A stretch of 64,000 bases of DNA, taken from the NCBI RefSeq assembly GCF_013364155.1, contig NZ_CP054916.1:2910501-2974500 (forward strand), in the 5' to 3' direction. The notes beneath the pieces were generated by a model. The model saw nothing but the letters and a program-made list of their open reading frames with translations, made no database searches and was not told where the DNA came from. Of the stretch, positions 32,155 through 41,736 are shown one piece after another. Position numbers and translations under genes: made by a program. Source of the DNA: Streptomyces sp. NA02950 (GTDB lineage: Bacteria; Actinomycetota; Actinomycetes; Streptomycetales; Streptomycetaceae). The number at the start of each line of letters is the position of its first letter. Position 1 is the first letter of the stretch.

Positions 32155-32174
32155 TTCTGCGTCCTGTTGTCCCC
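32145..32174 (+). promoter_or_regulatory. Candidate expression platform of the glycine riboswitch
   Basis: AGGACG (32149-32154) pairs with CGTCCT (32160-32165), and outer GGGG (32145-32148) can pair with CCCC (32171-32174). The left arm overlaps the closing end of aptamer 2, so ligand-bound and hairpin forms compete. There is no T-tract; the gcvT ribosome site (TTGGAG, 32190-32195) is just downstream, so control could be by termination or by translation. Confidence 0.5.
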
Positions 32175-32203
32175 GCCGCGATCTCGATCTTGGAGCCTGA
32201 ATC

Positions 32204-33331
32204 ATGACCGACGCCCCGACCGCGCCACGCCGCACCGCGCTGGACGCGCTGCACCGTGCGCTCGGTGCCACCATGACCGACTTCGCGGGCTGGGACATGC
32301 CGCTGCGCTACGCGAGCGAGCGCGACGAGCACACCGCCGTCCGCACCCGCGCCGGGCTCTTCGACCTCTCCCACATGGGTGAGATCACACTCACCGGGCC
32401 GCAGGCCGGGCAGGCCCTGGACCACGCCCTGGTCGGGCATCTCTCGGCGCTCGCCGTGGGCCGCGCCCGCTACACCATGATCTGCGACACCGAGGGCGGC
32501 ATCCTCGACGACCTGATCGTCTACCGTCTCGCCGACGAAGCGTTCATGGTGGTGGCCAATGCCTCGAACGCCCAGGTGGTACTGGACGCGCTGACCGAAC
32601 GGGCCTCCGGCTTCGAGACGGCCGTCCGGGACGACCGGGAGGCGTACGCGCTGCTCGCGGTCCAGGGGCCGGAGTCCCCGGGCATCCTCAAGAGCCTGAC
32701 CGACGCCGACCTGGACAACCTCAAGTACTACGCCGGTCTGCCGGGCACCGTCGCGGGGGTCTCCGCGCTGATCGCCCGCACCGGCTACACCGGTGAGGAC
32801 GGCTTCGAGCTGTTCGTCGCGCCGGACGACGCCGAGCGGCTGTGGCAGGCCCTGTCCGAGGCGGGCGCCCCCGCGGGCCTGGTGCCCTGCGGTCTCTCCT
32901 GCCGGGACACCCTGCGGCTGGAGGCGGGGATGCCGCTGTACGGACATGAGCTGACCACCTCCACGACCCCGTTCGACGCCGGGCTCGGCCGAGTGGTGAA
33001 GTTCGAGAAGGCCGGTGACTTCGTCGGCCGCGAGGCCCTCCAGGACGCGGCGCGCCGGGCGGAGAACGAGCCCCCGCGCGCCCTCGTGGGCCTGATCGCT
33101 TCAGGCCGCCGGGTGCCGCGCGCCGGATACCCGGTGGTGGGCCCGGACGGCACGGTGATCGGCGAGGTCACCTCGGGTGCCCCCTCCCCCACGCTCGGCA
33201 AGCCCATCGCCATCGCCTACGTCGACGCGGAGCACGCGAACCCCGGCACCGAGGGCGTGGCCGTGGACATCCGCGGTACCCGGGAGCCGTACGAGGTCGT
33301 CGCGCTCCCCTTCTACCGGCGCGAGCGCTGA
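32204..33331 (+). CDS. gcvT: Glycine cleavage system T protein (aminomethyltransferase)
   Basis: 375 residues, with TTGGAGCC upstream of the ATG. GcvT moves the methylene group from the aminomethyl-lipoyl arm of GcvH to tetrahydrofolate and releases ammonia. The family landmarks are [33 protein letters not shown], the folate-site [11 protein letters not shown] and [22 protein letters not shown], and the C-terminal barrel [22 protein letters not shown]. It is controlled by the tandem glycine riboswitch and is followed by gcvH after a 167-base spacer with a 47-bp duplication. The P protein (gcvP) is not in the window. Confidence 0.98.
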   Translation: MTDAPTAPRRTALDALHRALGATMTDFAGWDMPLRYASERDEHTAVRTRAGLFDLSHMGEITLTGPQAGQALDHALVGHLSALAVGRARYTMICDTEGGILDDLIVYRLADEAFMVVANASNAQVVLDALTERASGFETAVRDDREAYALLAVQGPESPGILKSLTDADLDNLKYYAGLPGTVAGVSALIARTGYTGEDGFELFVAPDDAERLWQALSEAGAPAGLVPCGLSCRDTLRLEAGMPLYGHELTTSTTPFDAGLGRVVKFEKAGDFVGREALQDAARRAENEPPRALVGLIASGRRVPRAGYPVVGPDGTVIGEVTSGAPSPTLGKPIAIAYVDAEHANPGTEGVAVDIRGTREPYEVVALPFYRRER

Positions 33332-33347
33332 CCGCACGGCGCACCGC

Positions 33348-33441
33348 CCGGGGCGCGTTGTCCCGGCGCTGTCGCCCGGTACCGCACCCACCCCCCGGGG
33401 CGCGTTGTCCCGGCGCTGTAGCCCGGTACCGCACCCACCCC
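33348..33441. repeat. 47-bp tandem duplication between gcvT and gcvH
   Basis: Copy 1 is 33348-33394 and copy 2 is 33395-33441. They are identical except for one base (C in copy 1, A in copy 2, position 26 of the unit). The unit starts CCGGGGCGCGTTGTCCC and ends GCACCCACCCC. It lies wholly in the untranslated spacer. Confidence 0.92.
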
Positions 33442-33498
33442 GTCCCATCAGCCAAGACCCGTTCCTCAGCATTCCCTCGCATCCAGGAGAATCGGACC

Positions 33499-33876
33499 AT
33501 GAGCAACCCCCAGCAACTGCGCTACAGCAAGGAGCACGAGTGGCTGTCGGCCGCCGACGACGGCGTGTCGACGATCGGTATCACCGAGTTCGCGGCCAAC
33601 TCGCTCGGCGATGTCGTCTACGTCCAGCTTCCGGAGGTGGGCGCCACCGTCACCGCCGGTGAGAGCTGTGGCGAGCTGGAGTCCACGAAGTCGGTGAGCG
33701 ACCTGTACGCGCCGGTCACCGGGGAGGTCACCGAGATCAACGAGGACGTGGTGAACGACCCGGCGCTGGTGAACTCCGCCCCCTTCGAGGGCGGCTGGCT
33801 GTTCAAGGTGAGGGTGACGGACGAGCCGGACGACCTGCTCTCCGCCGATGACTACACCGCCTTCTGCGAAAACTGA
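33499..33876 (+). CDS. gcvH: Glycine cleavage system H protein
   Basis: 125 residues from ATG at 33499, with AGGAGA upstream. It carries the lipoyl arm that shuttles the aminomethyl group between the P, T and L proteins. The lipoylation site is Lys64 in [15 protein letters not shown]. The KEHEWL start, [19 protein letters not shown] and GGWLFKV are family-typical, and the length is normal. The open frame continues upstream into the 47-bp repeat, but no ribosome site supports an earlier start. glyA follows 23 bases later. Confidence 0.98.
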   Translation: MSNPQQLRYSKEHEWLSAADDGVSTIGITEFAANSLGDVVYVQLPEVGATVTAGESCGELESTKSVSDLYAPVTGEVTEINEDVVNDPALVNSAPFEGGWLFKVRVTDEPDDLLSADDYTAFCEN

Positions 33877-33899
33877 CCCTCCTCTCGATCGGGACCCTG

Positions 33900-35165
33900 A
33901 TGTCGCTTCTCAACAGCTCCCTTCACGAGCTCGACCCGGATATCGCCGCCGCCGTCGACGCCGAGCTCCACCGCCAGCAGTCCACCCTGGAGATGATCGC
34001 CTCGGAGAACTTCGCTCCGGTGGCGGTCATGGAGGCCCAGGGGTCGGTCCTGACCAACAAGTACGCCGAGGGCTACCCCGGCCGCCGCTACTACGGCGGC
34101 TGTGAGCACGTCGATGTCGTCGAGCAGATCGCCATCGACCGGGTGAAGGCGCTCTTCGGCGCCGAGGCGGCCAATGTGCAGCCGCACTCGGGCGCCCAGG
34201 CCAACGCGGCCGCCATGTTCGCGCTGCTCTCCCCCGGCGACACCATCCTGGGTCTCAACCTGGCGCACGGCGGCCACCTCACGCACGGGATGAAGATCAA
34301 CTTCTCCGGCAAGCTCTACAACGTGGTGCCCTACCACGTGGACCCGAAGACCGGCCTGGTCGACATGGACGAGGTCGAGCGGCTGGCCAAGGAGCACCGC
34401 CCCAAGCTGGTGATCGCGGGCTGGTCGGCCTACCCGCGCCAGCTGGACTTCCCCGCCTTCCGGCGGATCGCCGACGAGGTCGGCGCCTACCTGATGGTGG
34501 ACATGGCCCACTTCGCGGGCCTGGTGGCGGCCGGGCTGCACCCCTCGCCCGTCCCCCACGCCCATGTGGTGACCACCACCACCCACAAGACCCTGGGCGG
34601 CCCCCGCGGCGGAGTGATCCTCTCGACGCAGGAGCTGGCCAAGAAGATCAACTCTGCGGTCTTCCCCGGCCAGCAGGGCGGTCCGCTGGAGCATGTCATC
34701 GCGGCCAAGGCGGTGTCCTTCAAGGTCGCGGCGGGCTCGGCCTTCAAGGAGCGCCAGGAGCGCACCCTCGAGGGCTCCCGGATCCTCGCGGAGCGGCTCA
34801 CCCAGCCCGATGTCGCCGAGGTGGGCGTCTCCGTCCTGTCCGGCGGCACCGATGTCCATCTGGTCCTGGTCGACCTGCGCGACTCCGAGCTGGACGGCAG
34901 GCAGGCCGAGGACCGGCTGCACGAGGTCGGCATCACCGTCAACCGCAACGCCGTCCCCAACGACCCCCGGCCCCCGATGGTCACCTCGGGTCTGCGGATC
35001 GGCACCCCGGCGCTGGCCACCCGCGGCTTCACCGCCGACGACTTCCGTGAGGTCGCCGATGTGATCGCCGAGACCCTCAAGCCGTCGTACGACGCCAAGG
35101 CGCTGGGGGCCCGGGTCACGGCGCTGGCCGACAAGCACCCGCTCTACCCGGACCTGGGCAAGTAA
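33900..35165 (+). CDS. glyA: Serine hydroxymethyltransferase
   Basis: 421 residues from ATG at 33900. It is a PLP enzyme that interconverts serine and glycine with tetrahydrofolate. The PLP lysine is Lys230 in [14 protein letters not shown]. Other landmarks are [38 protein letters not shown] and [15 protein letters not shown]. The enzyme uses the methylene-THF made by the GcvT/H system next to it, so the operon turns two glycines into one serine. The ribosome site is weak (GGGACC), which may mean coupling to gcvH. Confidence 0.98.
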   Translation: MSLLNSSLHELDPDIAAAVDAELHRQQSTLEMIASENFAPVAVMEAQGSVLTNKYAEGYPGRRYYGGCEHVDVVEQIAIDRVKALFGAEAANVQPHSGAQANAAAMFALLSPGDTILGLNLAHGGHLTHGMKINFSGKLYNVVPYHVDPKTGLVDMDEVERLAKEHRPKLVIAGWSAYPRQLDFPAFRRIADEVGAYLMVDMAHFAGLVAAGLHPSPVPHAHVVTTTTHKTLGGPRGGVILSTQELAKKINSAVFPGQQGGPLEHVIAAKAVSFKVAAGSAFKERQERTLEGSRILAERLTQPDVAEVGVSVLSGGTDVHLVLVDLRDSELDGRQAEDRLHEVGITVNRNAVPNDPRPPMVTSGLRIGTPALATRGFTADDFREVADVIAETLKPSYDAKALGARVTALADKHPLYPDLGK

Positions 35166-35251
35166 CAGGACCGGCCGTGGGGGGCGCCGGCCCCGGCGCC
35201 CCCCACGCATCGCACCACCGCACGCCCCCGTGCAGACAAAGGAGTTCAACG

Positions 35252-36634
35252 GTGGCCATCTCCGTCTTCGATCTGTTCTCGATCGGCATCGGCCCCTCCA
35301 GCTCGCATACGGTCGGCCCGATGCGAGCGGCGCGGATGTTCGTCCGCCGTCTGAAGAACGAGGGCCTGCTCGCTCACACCACCTCCGTACGCGCCGAGCT
35401 CTTCGGCTCCCTGGGCGCCACCGGCCACGGCCACGGCACTCCGAAGGCCGTACTGCTGGGCCTCGAGGGCCACTCCCCGCGCACCGTCGACGTCGAGACC
35501 GCCGACGACCAGGTCGAGCGCATCCGCACCACCAAGCGGCTGCGGCTGCTGGACGCCGAGATCGGCCCCGGCCACGAGATCGACTTCGACGAGTCCTCCC
35601 AGCTGGTGCTGCACCGCCGCCGCTCGCTGCCGTACCACGCCAACGGCATGACCCTCCAGGCGTACGACGCCGAGGGCGTCCCGCTGCTGGAGAAGACCTA
35701 CTACTCGGTCGGCGGCGGCTTCGTGGTCGACGAGGACGCGGTCGGCGAGGACCGCATCAAGCTCGACGACACCGAGCTGACCCACCCCTTCCGCACCGGC
35801 GACGAGCTGCTGCGGATCTCCCGTGAGACCGGCCTGTCCATCTCCGCGCTCATGCTGGAGAACGAGAAGGCGTGGCGCACCGAGGACGAGATCCGCGCGG
35901 GACTGCTGGAGATCTGGGAGGTCATGCAGTCCTGTGTCTCCCGAGGGCTGTCCCGCGAGGGCATCCTCCCCGGCGGCCTCAAGGTCCGCCGCCGTGCCGC
36001 CAACGCGGCCCGCGCCCTGCGCGCCGAGGGCGACCAGACCGCCCACGCCATGGAGTGGGTCACCCTCTACGCCATGGCGGTCAACGAGGAGAACGCGGCC
36101 GGCGGCCGTGTGGTCACCGCCCCCACCAACGGCGCGGCGGGCATCATCCCCGCCGTCCTCCACTACTACACCCGCTTCGTCCCCGGCGCCGACGAGGAAG
36201 GCGTCATCCGCTTCCTCCTCGCCGCGGGCGCGATCGGCATGCTCTTCAAGGAGAACGCCTCCATCTCCGGCGCCGAGGTCGGCTGCCAGGGCGAGGTCGG
36301 CTCCGCCTGCTCCATGGCCGCGGGCGGCCTCGCCGAGGTCCTCGGCGGCTCCCCCGAACAGGTCGAGAACGCCGCCGAGATCGGCATGGAACACAACCTC
36401 GGCCTCACCTGCGACCCCGTCGGCGGCCTCGTCCAGATCCCCTGCATCGAGCGCAACGGCATGGCGTCGGTGAAGGCGGTCACGGCGGCCCGGATGTCCC
36501 TCCGCGGCGACGGCCGCCACCATGTCTCCCTCGACAAGGTCATCAAGACCATGAAGGAGACCGGTGCCGATATGAAGGTCAAGTACAAGGAGACCGCGCG
36601 GGGCGGGCTCGCGGTGAACGTCATCGAGTGCTAG
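35252..36634 (+). CDS. sdaA: L-serine ammonia-lyase, iron-sulfur type
   Basis: 460 residues from GTG at 35252, preceded by AAAGGAG (35238-35244); the open frame extends 25 codons further without a ribosome site. It converts serine to pyruvate and ammonia. The beta domain ([24 protein letters not shown]) is followed by the alpha catalytic domain with the Fe-S cysteines in [14 protein letters not shown] and [14 protein letters not shown]. The single-chain (beta+alpha fused) form is the actinobacterial/enteric type. Placed after gcvT-gcvH-glyA, it completes a route from glycine through serine to pyruvate. A strong hairpin follows. Confidence 0.98.
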   Translation: MAISVFDLFSIGIGPSSSHTVGPMRAARMFVRRLKNEGLLAHTTSVRAELFGSLGATGHGHGTPKAVLLGLEGHSPRTVDVETADDQVERIRTTKRLRLLDAEIGPGHEIDFDESSQLVLHRRRSLPYHANGMTLQAYDAEGVPLLEKTYYSVGGGFVVDEDAVGEDRIKLDDTELTHPFRTGDELLRISRETGLSISALMLENEKAWRTEDEIRAGLLEIWEVMQSCVSRGLSREGILPGGLKVRRRAANAARALRAEGDQTAHAMEWVTLYAMAVNEENAAGGRVVTAPTNGAAGIIPAVLHYYTRFVPGADEEGVIRFLLAAGAIGMLFKENASISGAEVGCQGEVGSACSMAAGGLAEVLGGSPEQVENAAEIGMEHNLGLTCDPVGGLVQIPCIERNGMASVKAVTAARMSLRGDGRHHVSLDKVIKTMKETGADMKVKYKETARGGLAVNVIEC

Positions 36635-36667
36635 GGAAAGCCGCCTGGTCGTAGCCATCGGCCTTCC

Positions 36668-36700
36668 GCTGCCCGGCGGCCCCTTCGGCCGCCGGGCAGC
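36668..36700 (+). terminator. Strong hairpin after sdaA
   Basis: GCTGCCCGGCGGCC (36668-36681) and GGCCGCCGGGCAGC (36687-36700) form a perfect 14-bp stem with a 5-base loop, 34 bases after the sdaA stop. It marks the end of the glycine/serine operon and probably the left edge of the accessory region. Confidence 0.85.
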
Positions 36701-37477
36701 GGTGCTTCCGTGCGTGGTTCAGTCCCCGTGTTCGTCGGGGCCGCTGGAGGCGTCGTGGGGGGCGAAGCCGGATGAGGAGATGGAGCGGGCCGGCCGCCTC
36801 ACGTTCCTCCCGAACGTCGGGCGGCGCGCCACGGCACGCCGCGCCCGCGCGACATGACTCTCCTGCGCGCAGGGAAAGATGCCGGTCCCGGAGGCCGGTC
36901 GGCCGGAACCCGGGGCCACGCTGCCAGACGGTCCGCCGCCACGGGACCGGTGTCGTCGCTCACGCCCCACCAGTTCCGGCCACTCCACGCGCCACCGCGC
37001 GCCGTGCGGTCGGTCATATCTCTGGCGGTCACACCTCCAGCAGGACGGTGAACGGGCCGTGGTTCGCGCGAACCCGGCGTGCGGGTAGACCTGGGGGCGT
37101 CCGTGATGACTGGACGGTGCATGTACCGCGGTGGCCGCGCGGGACGGCCGCCCTTCACAACCGGCCGTATGACGGGCTACAGTCGAAAAACTTGCAGCGC
37201 TAGTTTAATCGGCGGTACGCACCGCCCCTCAGCACCACGACGGCGAGGTGTGCCCTCATGGATCTCGGACTCACACCGAAGCACGCCACCGGCGCCACCT
37301 GGCCACGGCCCGGATAGTCGTCCCGGCGGGCTGTGCCCGGCGCGGCCCGGAGGCGCCCGTGCGGCATGCGGAGGAGCGCATGCACACGGATGCGCCGGGC
37401 GCCAGCCACACCCGCGTCAACGCCTTCGGCCAAGCCCTCCGTCTCACACCCCACACCGCCACCCAACAGGAGGCCCC
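36701..37477. other. 777-bp gap with no convincing gene
   Basis: Several overlapping open frames exist (for example 36719-36988 and 36799-37158 on the minus strand), but none has a recognisable protein or a good ribosome-binding site. The base composition drops slightly around 37160-37215 (CAGTCGAAAAACTTGCAGCGCTAGTTTAATC, in two parts: CAGTCGAAAAACTTGCAG and CGCTAGTTTAATC). It may contain the thiolase promoter and decayed sequence at the edge of the accessory region. Confidence 0.45.
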
Positions 37478-38665
37478 GTGCGCCCCGTGTACTTCGCAGC
37501 CGCCCGCCGGACCCCCATCGGCCGGCTGCGTGGCGCCCTGTCCACCGTCCGCCCTGACGATCTCGCCGCAACCGTCCTCACAGGCCTGCTCGACGATGTT
37601 CCCGCCCTGGACCCGGTCCGCATCGACGACGTCTACTGGGGCGCCGCCAACCAGGCGGGCGAGGACAATCGCAATGTCGCCCGGATGGCAGTACTGCTGG
37701 CCGGCCTGCCCGAGTCCGTACCCGGAGCCACGGTCAACCGGCTGTGCGCCTCGGGCATGGAAGCGATCACCACCGCCGCTCGGACCATCGCCGCCGGAGA
37801 GGCCGAGGTGGTGGTGGCCGGCGGCTCGGAGTCGATGAGCCGTGCCCCCTTCGTACTGCCGCGCCCGGACGAGGCGCTGCCGCACAAGGTCGAGACGTAT
37901 GACACCCGGCTCGGCTGGCGGTTGACCAACCCCCGCATGCACCAGCTGCATGGCGTGCTCTCCATGGGCGAGACCGCCGAAGAGGTCGCCGAGCGCTACG
38001 GTGTCGGCCGCGAACGGCAGGACGCCTTCGCACTGCGCAGTCACCAACGCGCCGCCGCCGCCCGCAAGGACGGCCTCTTCGACGCCGAGATCCTGCCCGT
38101 CACCCGGCCCGACGGGGTGGTCGTCGCCGCGGACGAGGGCATCCGCGAGGACACCACAGCCGAACGCCTCGCCTCCCTCGAGCCGGTCTTCCGCCAGGGC
38201 GGCAGCGTCACCGCCGGCAACGCCTCCCCGATGAACGACGGTGCTGCCGGGGTGCTGCTGGTCAGCGAGGAGGCGCTGCGCGAGCTGGAGCTGGAGCCGC
38301 TGGGACGTTACGCCGCGGGCGCCAGTGCCGGGGTCCATCCCGACACCATGGGCATCGGTCCGGTCCCCGCCACCCGCAAGGCGCTGGCCCGGCTCGGCCG
38401 GGACGTCGCCGGCATCGAGGAGGCGGAGTTCAATGAGGCCTTCGCCGCCCAGGCACTCGCCTGCATGGACCAGTTGGGCATGGACCCGGAGCTGGTCAAC
38501 CCCACTGGCGGTGCCATCGCGCTCGGCCACCCGCTCGGCTGCTCCGGCGCCCGCATTCTCACCACCTTGCTGCACCGGATGCGCCGCACCGGCGCCCGCC
38601 GCGGGCTGGCCACCATGTGCGTCGGCGTCGGACAGGGCAGCGCCGTGGTCGTCGACCGCGGCTGA
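37478..38665 (+). CDS. Acetyl-CoA acyltransferase (thiolase)
   Basis: 395 residues from GTG at 37478, with AGGAGG (37468-37473) upstream; the open frame runs 133 codons further upstream without a start signal. It is a degradative-type thiolase. The catalytic Cys is in NRLCASGMEAI, the active-site His in the GGAIALGHPLGCSGAR block, and the second Cys in MCVGVGQGSAVVV. NASPMNDGAAG and FNEAFAAQALA are also typical. The YFAAARRTPIGRLRGAL start fits beta-ketoadipyl-CoA/acetyl-CoA thiolases; which chain length it cuts is uncertain. It is followed by a broken SDR gene, a CoA ligase and a flavoprotein on the same strand. Confidence 0.95.
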   Translation: MRPVYFAAARRTPIGRLRGALSTVRPDDLAATVLTGLLDDVPALDPVRIDDVYWGAANQAGEDNRNVARMAVLLAGLPESVPGATVNRLCASGMEAITTAARTIAAGEAEVVVAGGSESMSRAPFVLPRPDEALPHKVETYDTRLGWRLTNPRMHQLHGVLSMGETAEEVAERYGVGRERQDAFALRSHQRAAAARKDGLFDAEILPVTRPDGVVVAADEGIREDTTAERLASLEPVFRQGGSVTAGNASPMNDGAAGVLLVSEEALRELELEPLGRYAAGASAGVHPDTMGIGPVPATRKALARLGRDVAGIEEAEFNEAFAAQALACMDQLGMDPELVNPTGGAIALGHPLGCSGARILTTLLHRMRRTGARRGLATMCVGVGQGSAVVVDRG

Positions 38666-38704
38666 CATCCCCTCACCGAGAACCTCACCCATGGGAGAAC
38701 ATTC

Positions 38705-38967
38705 GTGAGCAGGTTCACCGACGAGGTCGCCGTCGTCACCGGAGCCGCCCCGGGGGCATCGGGGCGGCCACCGTCCAGCGCCTGGCCGAGGAGGGCGCCG
38801 CTGTCGCCGTCGTCGGCCTGACCGCTGAGCGGGGCGAGGCTGTGGCGGCGCAGATCCGGGAGACAGGCGGCACCGCACCTGCGTACGGATGCGACGTCGC
38901 CGCCCTCGATGCCGTCGAATCCGTCGGTGGCTTGCCCCCGTACGTCAACGCCGGAGCCCGCTGCCCC
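38705..38967 (+). pseudogene. Frameshifted, truncated SDR (FabG-like) remnant
   Basis: From GTG 38705 the frame gives VSRFTDEVAVVTGAAPG and then goes wrong. After a one-base shift in the C/G run at 38746-38756 the sequence resumes as GGIGAATVQRLAEEGAAVAVVGL, then GGTAPAYGCDVAALDAVESV and a VNAG that looks like the NNAG motif. So this is the N-terminal ~85 residues of a classical SDR, lacking the Ser-Tyr-Lys catalytic half. It lies between the thiolase and the CoA ligase, where an intact 3-hydroxyacyl-CoA dehydrogenase would make sense. It should not be functional unless the shift is a sequencing error, and even then it is cut short. Confidence 0.8.
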
Positions 38968-39113
38968 CGCCCGCCCCCGAGGAGCAGCGGCCATGGACCT
39001 CCGTCGGCCCCCCTCCGGTTCTCTCGGGCTGTTCCCCTTCGCCCGCAGGCTGTCGACCACCGGCTCGCACACACGTCCGTACCGCATACCGCTCAATGAG
39101 GAGAGGATTCCGG

Positions 39114-40610
39114 ATGACCGCAACCGTCTGCTTCGAAGACACGGAGATCGCCCCCGAGGAGCTTGATGCGCGAGCCCGCAAACTGGCCGGCGGGCTGGCG
39201 GCGCTGGGGCTGCGCGAGGGCGATGTGGTCGCGGTGCTCCTGCGCAACGATCCCGCCTACGTGGACGTCATCCTCGCCTGCCGGATCGGCGGGTTCTCCT
39301 ACTGCCCCATCAACTGGCATTTCACGCCGTCCGAGATCGGCTACATCCTGCAGGACTGCGGCGCCCGGGCGGTGATCGGCCACGCAGATCTGCTCAGTGC
39401 GGCACACGACGTGCTGCCCCACGGCGTCACCACGCTCGCCGTCGCGGGCAATGCCGGCGGAGAAACGGCCGAGTACGAGACCTGGCTGGTCCATCAGCCC
39501 GATTACAGCGGCCCGGTCGTCGCACCGCGCGGGCACATGGCCTATACCTCGGGCACGACCGGACGGCCCAAGGGGGTGGTCCGCGCTCCCATACCGCTGG
39601 CAGAACTGGAGCTGTACCAGAGGCGCTCACTTGAGGTGATGAGGGCCTGTTTCGGGGTGCGGGCCGGCTGCCGTGCCCTCGTACCGGCTCCTCTCTACCA
39701 CAGTGCGCCGAGCGGCTTCGCGCAGTGGACGAGCCAGATCGCCGACACCCTCGTCATCGCGCCCCGCTTCGACGCCGAGCAGACGCTCGCCCTCATCGAA
39801 CGCCACCGCATCGACACCCTGTACTGCGTCCCCACCATGTACGTCCGCCTGCTGAAACTGCCGCGCACCGTGCGTGAGCGCTATGACCTGTCCTCGCTGC
39901 GCTTCGTCGGATCGACGGGCGCGCCCTGTGCTCCGGAGGTGAAGAAGGCGCTGATCGACTGGCTCGGTCCGATCGTGTACGAGACCTACGCCTCCAGCGA
40001 GAGCGGCTGGATCACCGTGATCGACTCCAGGGAGGCACTCGAGCGTCCCGGTAGTGTCGGCCGCCCGGTGGGTGAGGCGCGCATCCGTATCGTCTCCCCG
40101 GACGGCGTGGACTGTCCCCCAGGAGAGACCGGGATCATTTACGTACACCAGCCCGCGTACACCGACTTCACCTACCGGAACCAGCCCGAGGCGCGAGAGC
40201 GCGTCGCGCTGGACGGCCTGATCACCCTCGGAGACATGGGCTACCTCGACGAGGACGGCTACCTCTACATCTGCGATCGCGCGGTGGACATGGTGATCTC
40301 CGGCGGAGTCAACATCTATCCGGCCGAGATCGAGAGCGCGATCCTCGGGCAGCCCGGTGTGCTCGACTGCGCGGTGTTCGGCGTGCCCGACCCGGAATTC
40401 GGCGAGCGGCTGCAGGCCGTGGTGCAAGCGGAACGCGATGCCGTGATCGACCCGGAGGACATCGGCCGGGCACTACGCACCACGCTCGCCGGATTCAAGA
40501 TCCCGAAGAACATCGAGATCGTCGACGACCTGCCGCGCGACGACAACGGCAAGATCGCCAAGCATCGCATCCGCGCCCATGCCGTGGCGTCCGGGGCACG
40601 GCGGACCTGA
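39114..40610 (+). CDS. AMP-forming acyl-CoA synthetase
   Basis: 498 residues from ATG at 39114, with GAGGAGAGG upstream. It is an ANL-superfamily ligase that activates a carboxylic acid as acyl-AMP and then makes the CoA thioester. The P-loop is MAYTSGTTGRPKGVV, A5 is YETYASSESGW, A7 YLDEDGYLYICDR, A8 GGVNIYPAEIE and A10 DDNGKIAKH with the catalytic lysine. The N terminus is short (starts right at the ...LDARARKLAGGLAALG helix), at the low end for the family. The substrate is unknown; with a thiolase and SDR remnant next to it, an acyl or aryl acid degradation role is likely. Confidence 0.93.
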   Translation: MTATVCFEDTEIAPEELDARARKLAGGLAALGLREGDVVAVLLRNDPAYVDVILACRIGGFSYCPINWHFTPSEIGYILQDCGARAVIGHADLLSAAHDVLPHGVTTLAVAGNAGGETAEYETWLVHQPDYSGPVVAPRGHMAYTSGTTGRPKGVVRAPIPLAELELYQRRSLEVMRACFGVRAGCRALVPAPLYHSAPSGFAQWTSQIADTLVIAPRFDAEQTLALIERHRIDTLYCVPTMYVRLLKLPRTVRERYDLSSLRFVGSTGAPCAPEVKKALIDWLGPIVYETYASSESGWITVIDSREALERPGSVGRPVGEARIRIVSPDGVDCPPGETGIIYVHQPAYTDFTYRNQPEARERVALDGLITLGDMGYLDEDGYLYICDRAVDMVISGGVNIYPAEIESAILGQPGVLDCAVFGVPDPEFGERLQAVVQAERDAVIDPEDIGRALRTTLAGFKIPKNIEIVDDLPRDDNGKIAKHRIRAHAVASGARRT

Positions 40611-40660
40611 CGGCCGCCCGGTTCCAGCCACCGCATCACCACGGCCAGCAGGAGAGTCAT

Positions 40661-41644
40661 ATGACACCCATCGACCATCTGAAGGACCGGTTGTCCTTGC
40701 CGGTGCTCGCATCACCGATGTTCATCATCTCCACCCCCGAATTGGTCATCGCTCAGTGCCTCGGCGGGATCATCGGGTCCTTCCCCGCGCTCAACGCCCG
40801 GCCGAAGGAAGACCTCGAGGGGTGGCTCACACGCATCGAAACGGCTCTCGCCGAGGCGAAGGCGGCCGAACCGGCACGCACGATCGCCCCGTACGCGGTC
40901 AACCAGATCGTGCACCAGAGCAACGACCGCCTCGAACACGATATGGAGGTCTGTGTCCGGCACCAGGTGCCGATCATCATCACCTCGCTGAGCACACCCG
41001 GCGAGGTGGTCGGCCGCGTTCACGGATACGGAGGAATGGTCTTCCACGACGTCACCACCATCCGGCACGCCGAGAAGGCCCTCGAGGCCGGAGTGGACGG
41101 GCTGATCCTCGTCTGCGCGGGGGCCGGCGGCCACGCCGGCAACCTGAGCCCGTTCGCGCTGGTCGGCGAGGTGCGCCGGTTCTATGACGGCCCCCTCATC
41201 CTGTCCGGAGCGATCACCACCGGCGCGTCTGTTCTCGCCGCGGAGGCGATGGGCGCCGACCTTGCCTACATGGGCACCCGGTTCATCGCCACCACCGAGG
41301 CCAGGGCGGCGGACGCGTACAAGTCGATGATCGTGAGTTCTCATGCCTCCGACATCGTCCACACACCGTTCTTCACCGGAGTCCACGGCAACTATCTGAA
41401 GCCGAGCATCACCGCCGCCGGCCTTGATCCGGATCATCTGGGAGATGCGGGTGAGGAACGGATAGCGTTCGCGTCGTCCACCCATGTGAAACCGTGGAAG
41501 GACATCTGGGGCGCGGGACAGGGCGTGGGACAGATCGATGCGGTCCAACCGACGGCGGAGGTGATCGCTTCCCTCAGGGCGGAGTACGCGCGGGCCCGGC
41601 GCCGCCTGGCGGTGACCGACGCGGTAGTGGAGGCGGACGCATGA
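40661..41644 (+). CDS. Nitronate monooxygenase-like flavoprotein
   Basis: 327 residues. It is a FMN-binding TIM barrel of the 2-nitropropane dioxygenase/nitronate monooxygenase family. SLPVLASPMFIISTPELVIAQC, IGSFPALNARP, IIITSLSTPGEVV, the GLILVCAGAGGHAGNLSPFAL loop with the catalytic-type His, and the FMN phosphate-binding ILSGAITTGASVLAAEAMGADLAYMGTRFI region are typical. Relatives include true nitronate oxygenases and FabK-like reductases, so the reaction is not certain. In this cluster a role beside acyl-CoA turnover is more likely than nitroalkane detoxification, but that is inference. Confidence 0.9.
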   Translation: MTPIDHLKDRLSLPVLASPMFIISTPELVIAQCLGGIIGSFPALNARPKEDLEGWLTRIETALAEAKAAEPARTIAPYAVNQIVHQSNDRLEHDMEVCVRHQVPIIITSLSTPGEVVGRVHGYGGMVFHDVTTIRHAEKALEAGVDGLILVCAGAGGHAGNLSPFALVGEVRRFYDGPLILSGAITTGASVLAAEAMGADLAYMGTRFIATTEARAADAYKSMIVSSHASDIVHTPFFTGVHGNYLKPSITAAGLDPDHLGDAGEERIAFASSTHVKPWKDIWGAGQGVGQIDAVQPTAEVIASLRAEYARARRRLAVTDAVVEADA

Positions 41645-41736
41645 CGGTTCGGGCCGACCAACTCGGCCACCGCTGGGCATGGGCGCGGAAAGGGCCGGCA
41701 GCCGGGCGTGGGTGCCGCTGGCCCACGGCGCGCGGC

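Noticed and set aside
36719..37203. Overlapping small open frames on both strands after sdaA
   Set aside because: Composition-driven frames with no start signals and no resemblance to a known family.
40661..41644. FabK-type enoyl reductase
   Set aside because: No fatty-acid synthesis genes are near and the family cannot be divided reliably by eye, so the broader nitronate-monooxygenase-like name was kept.
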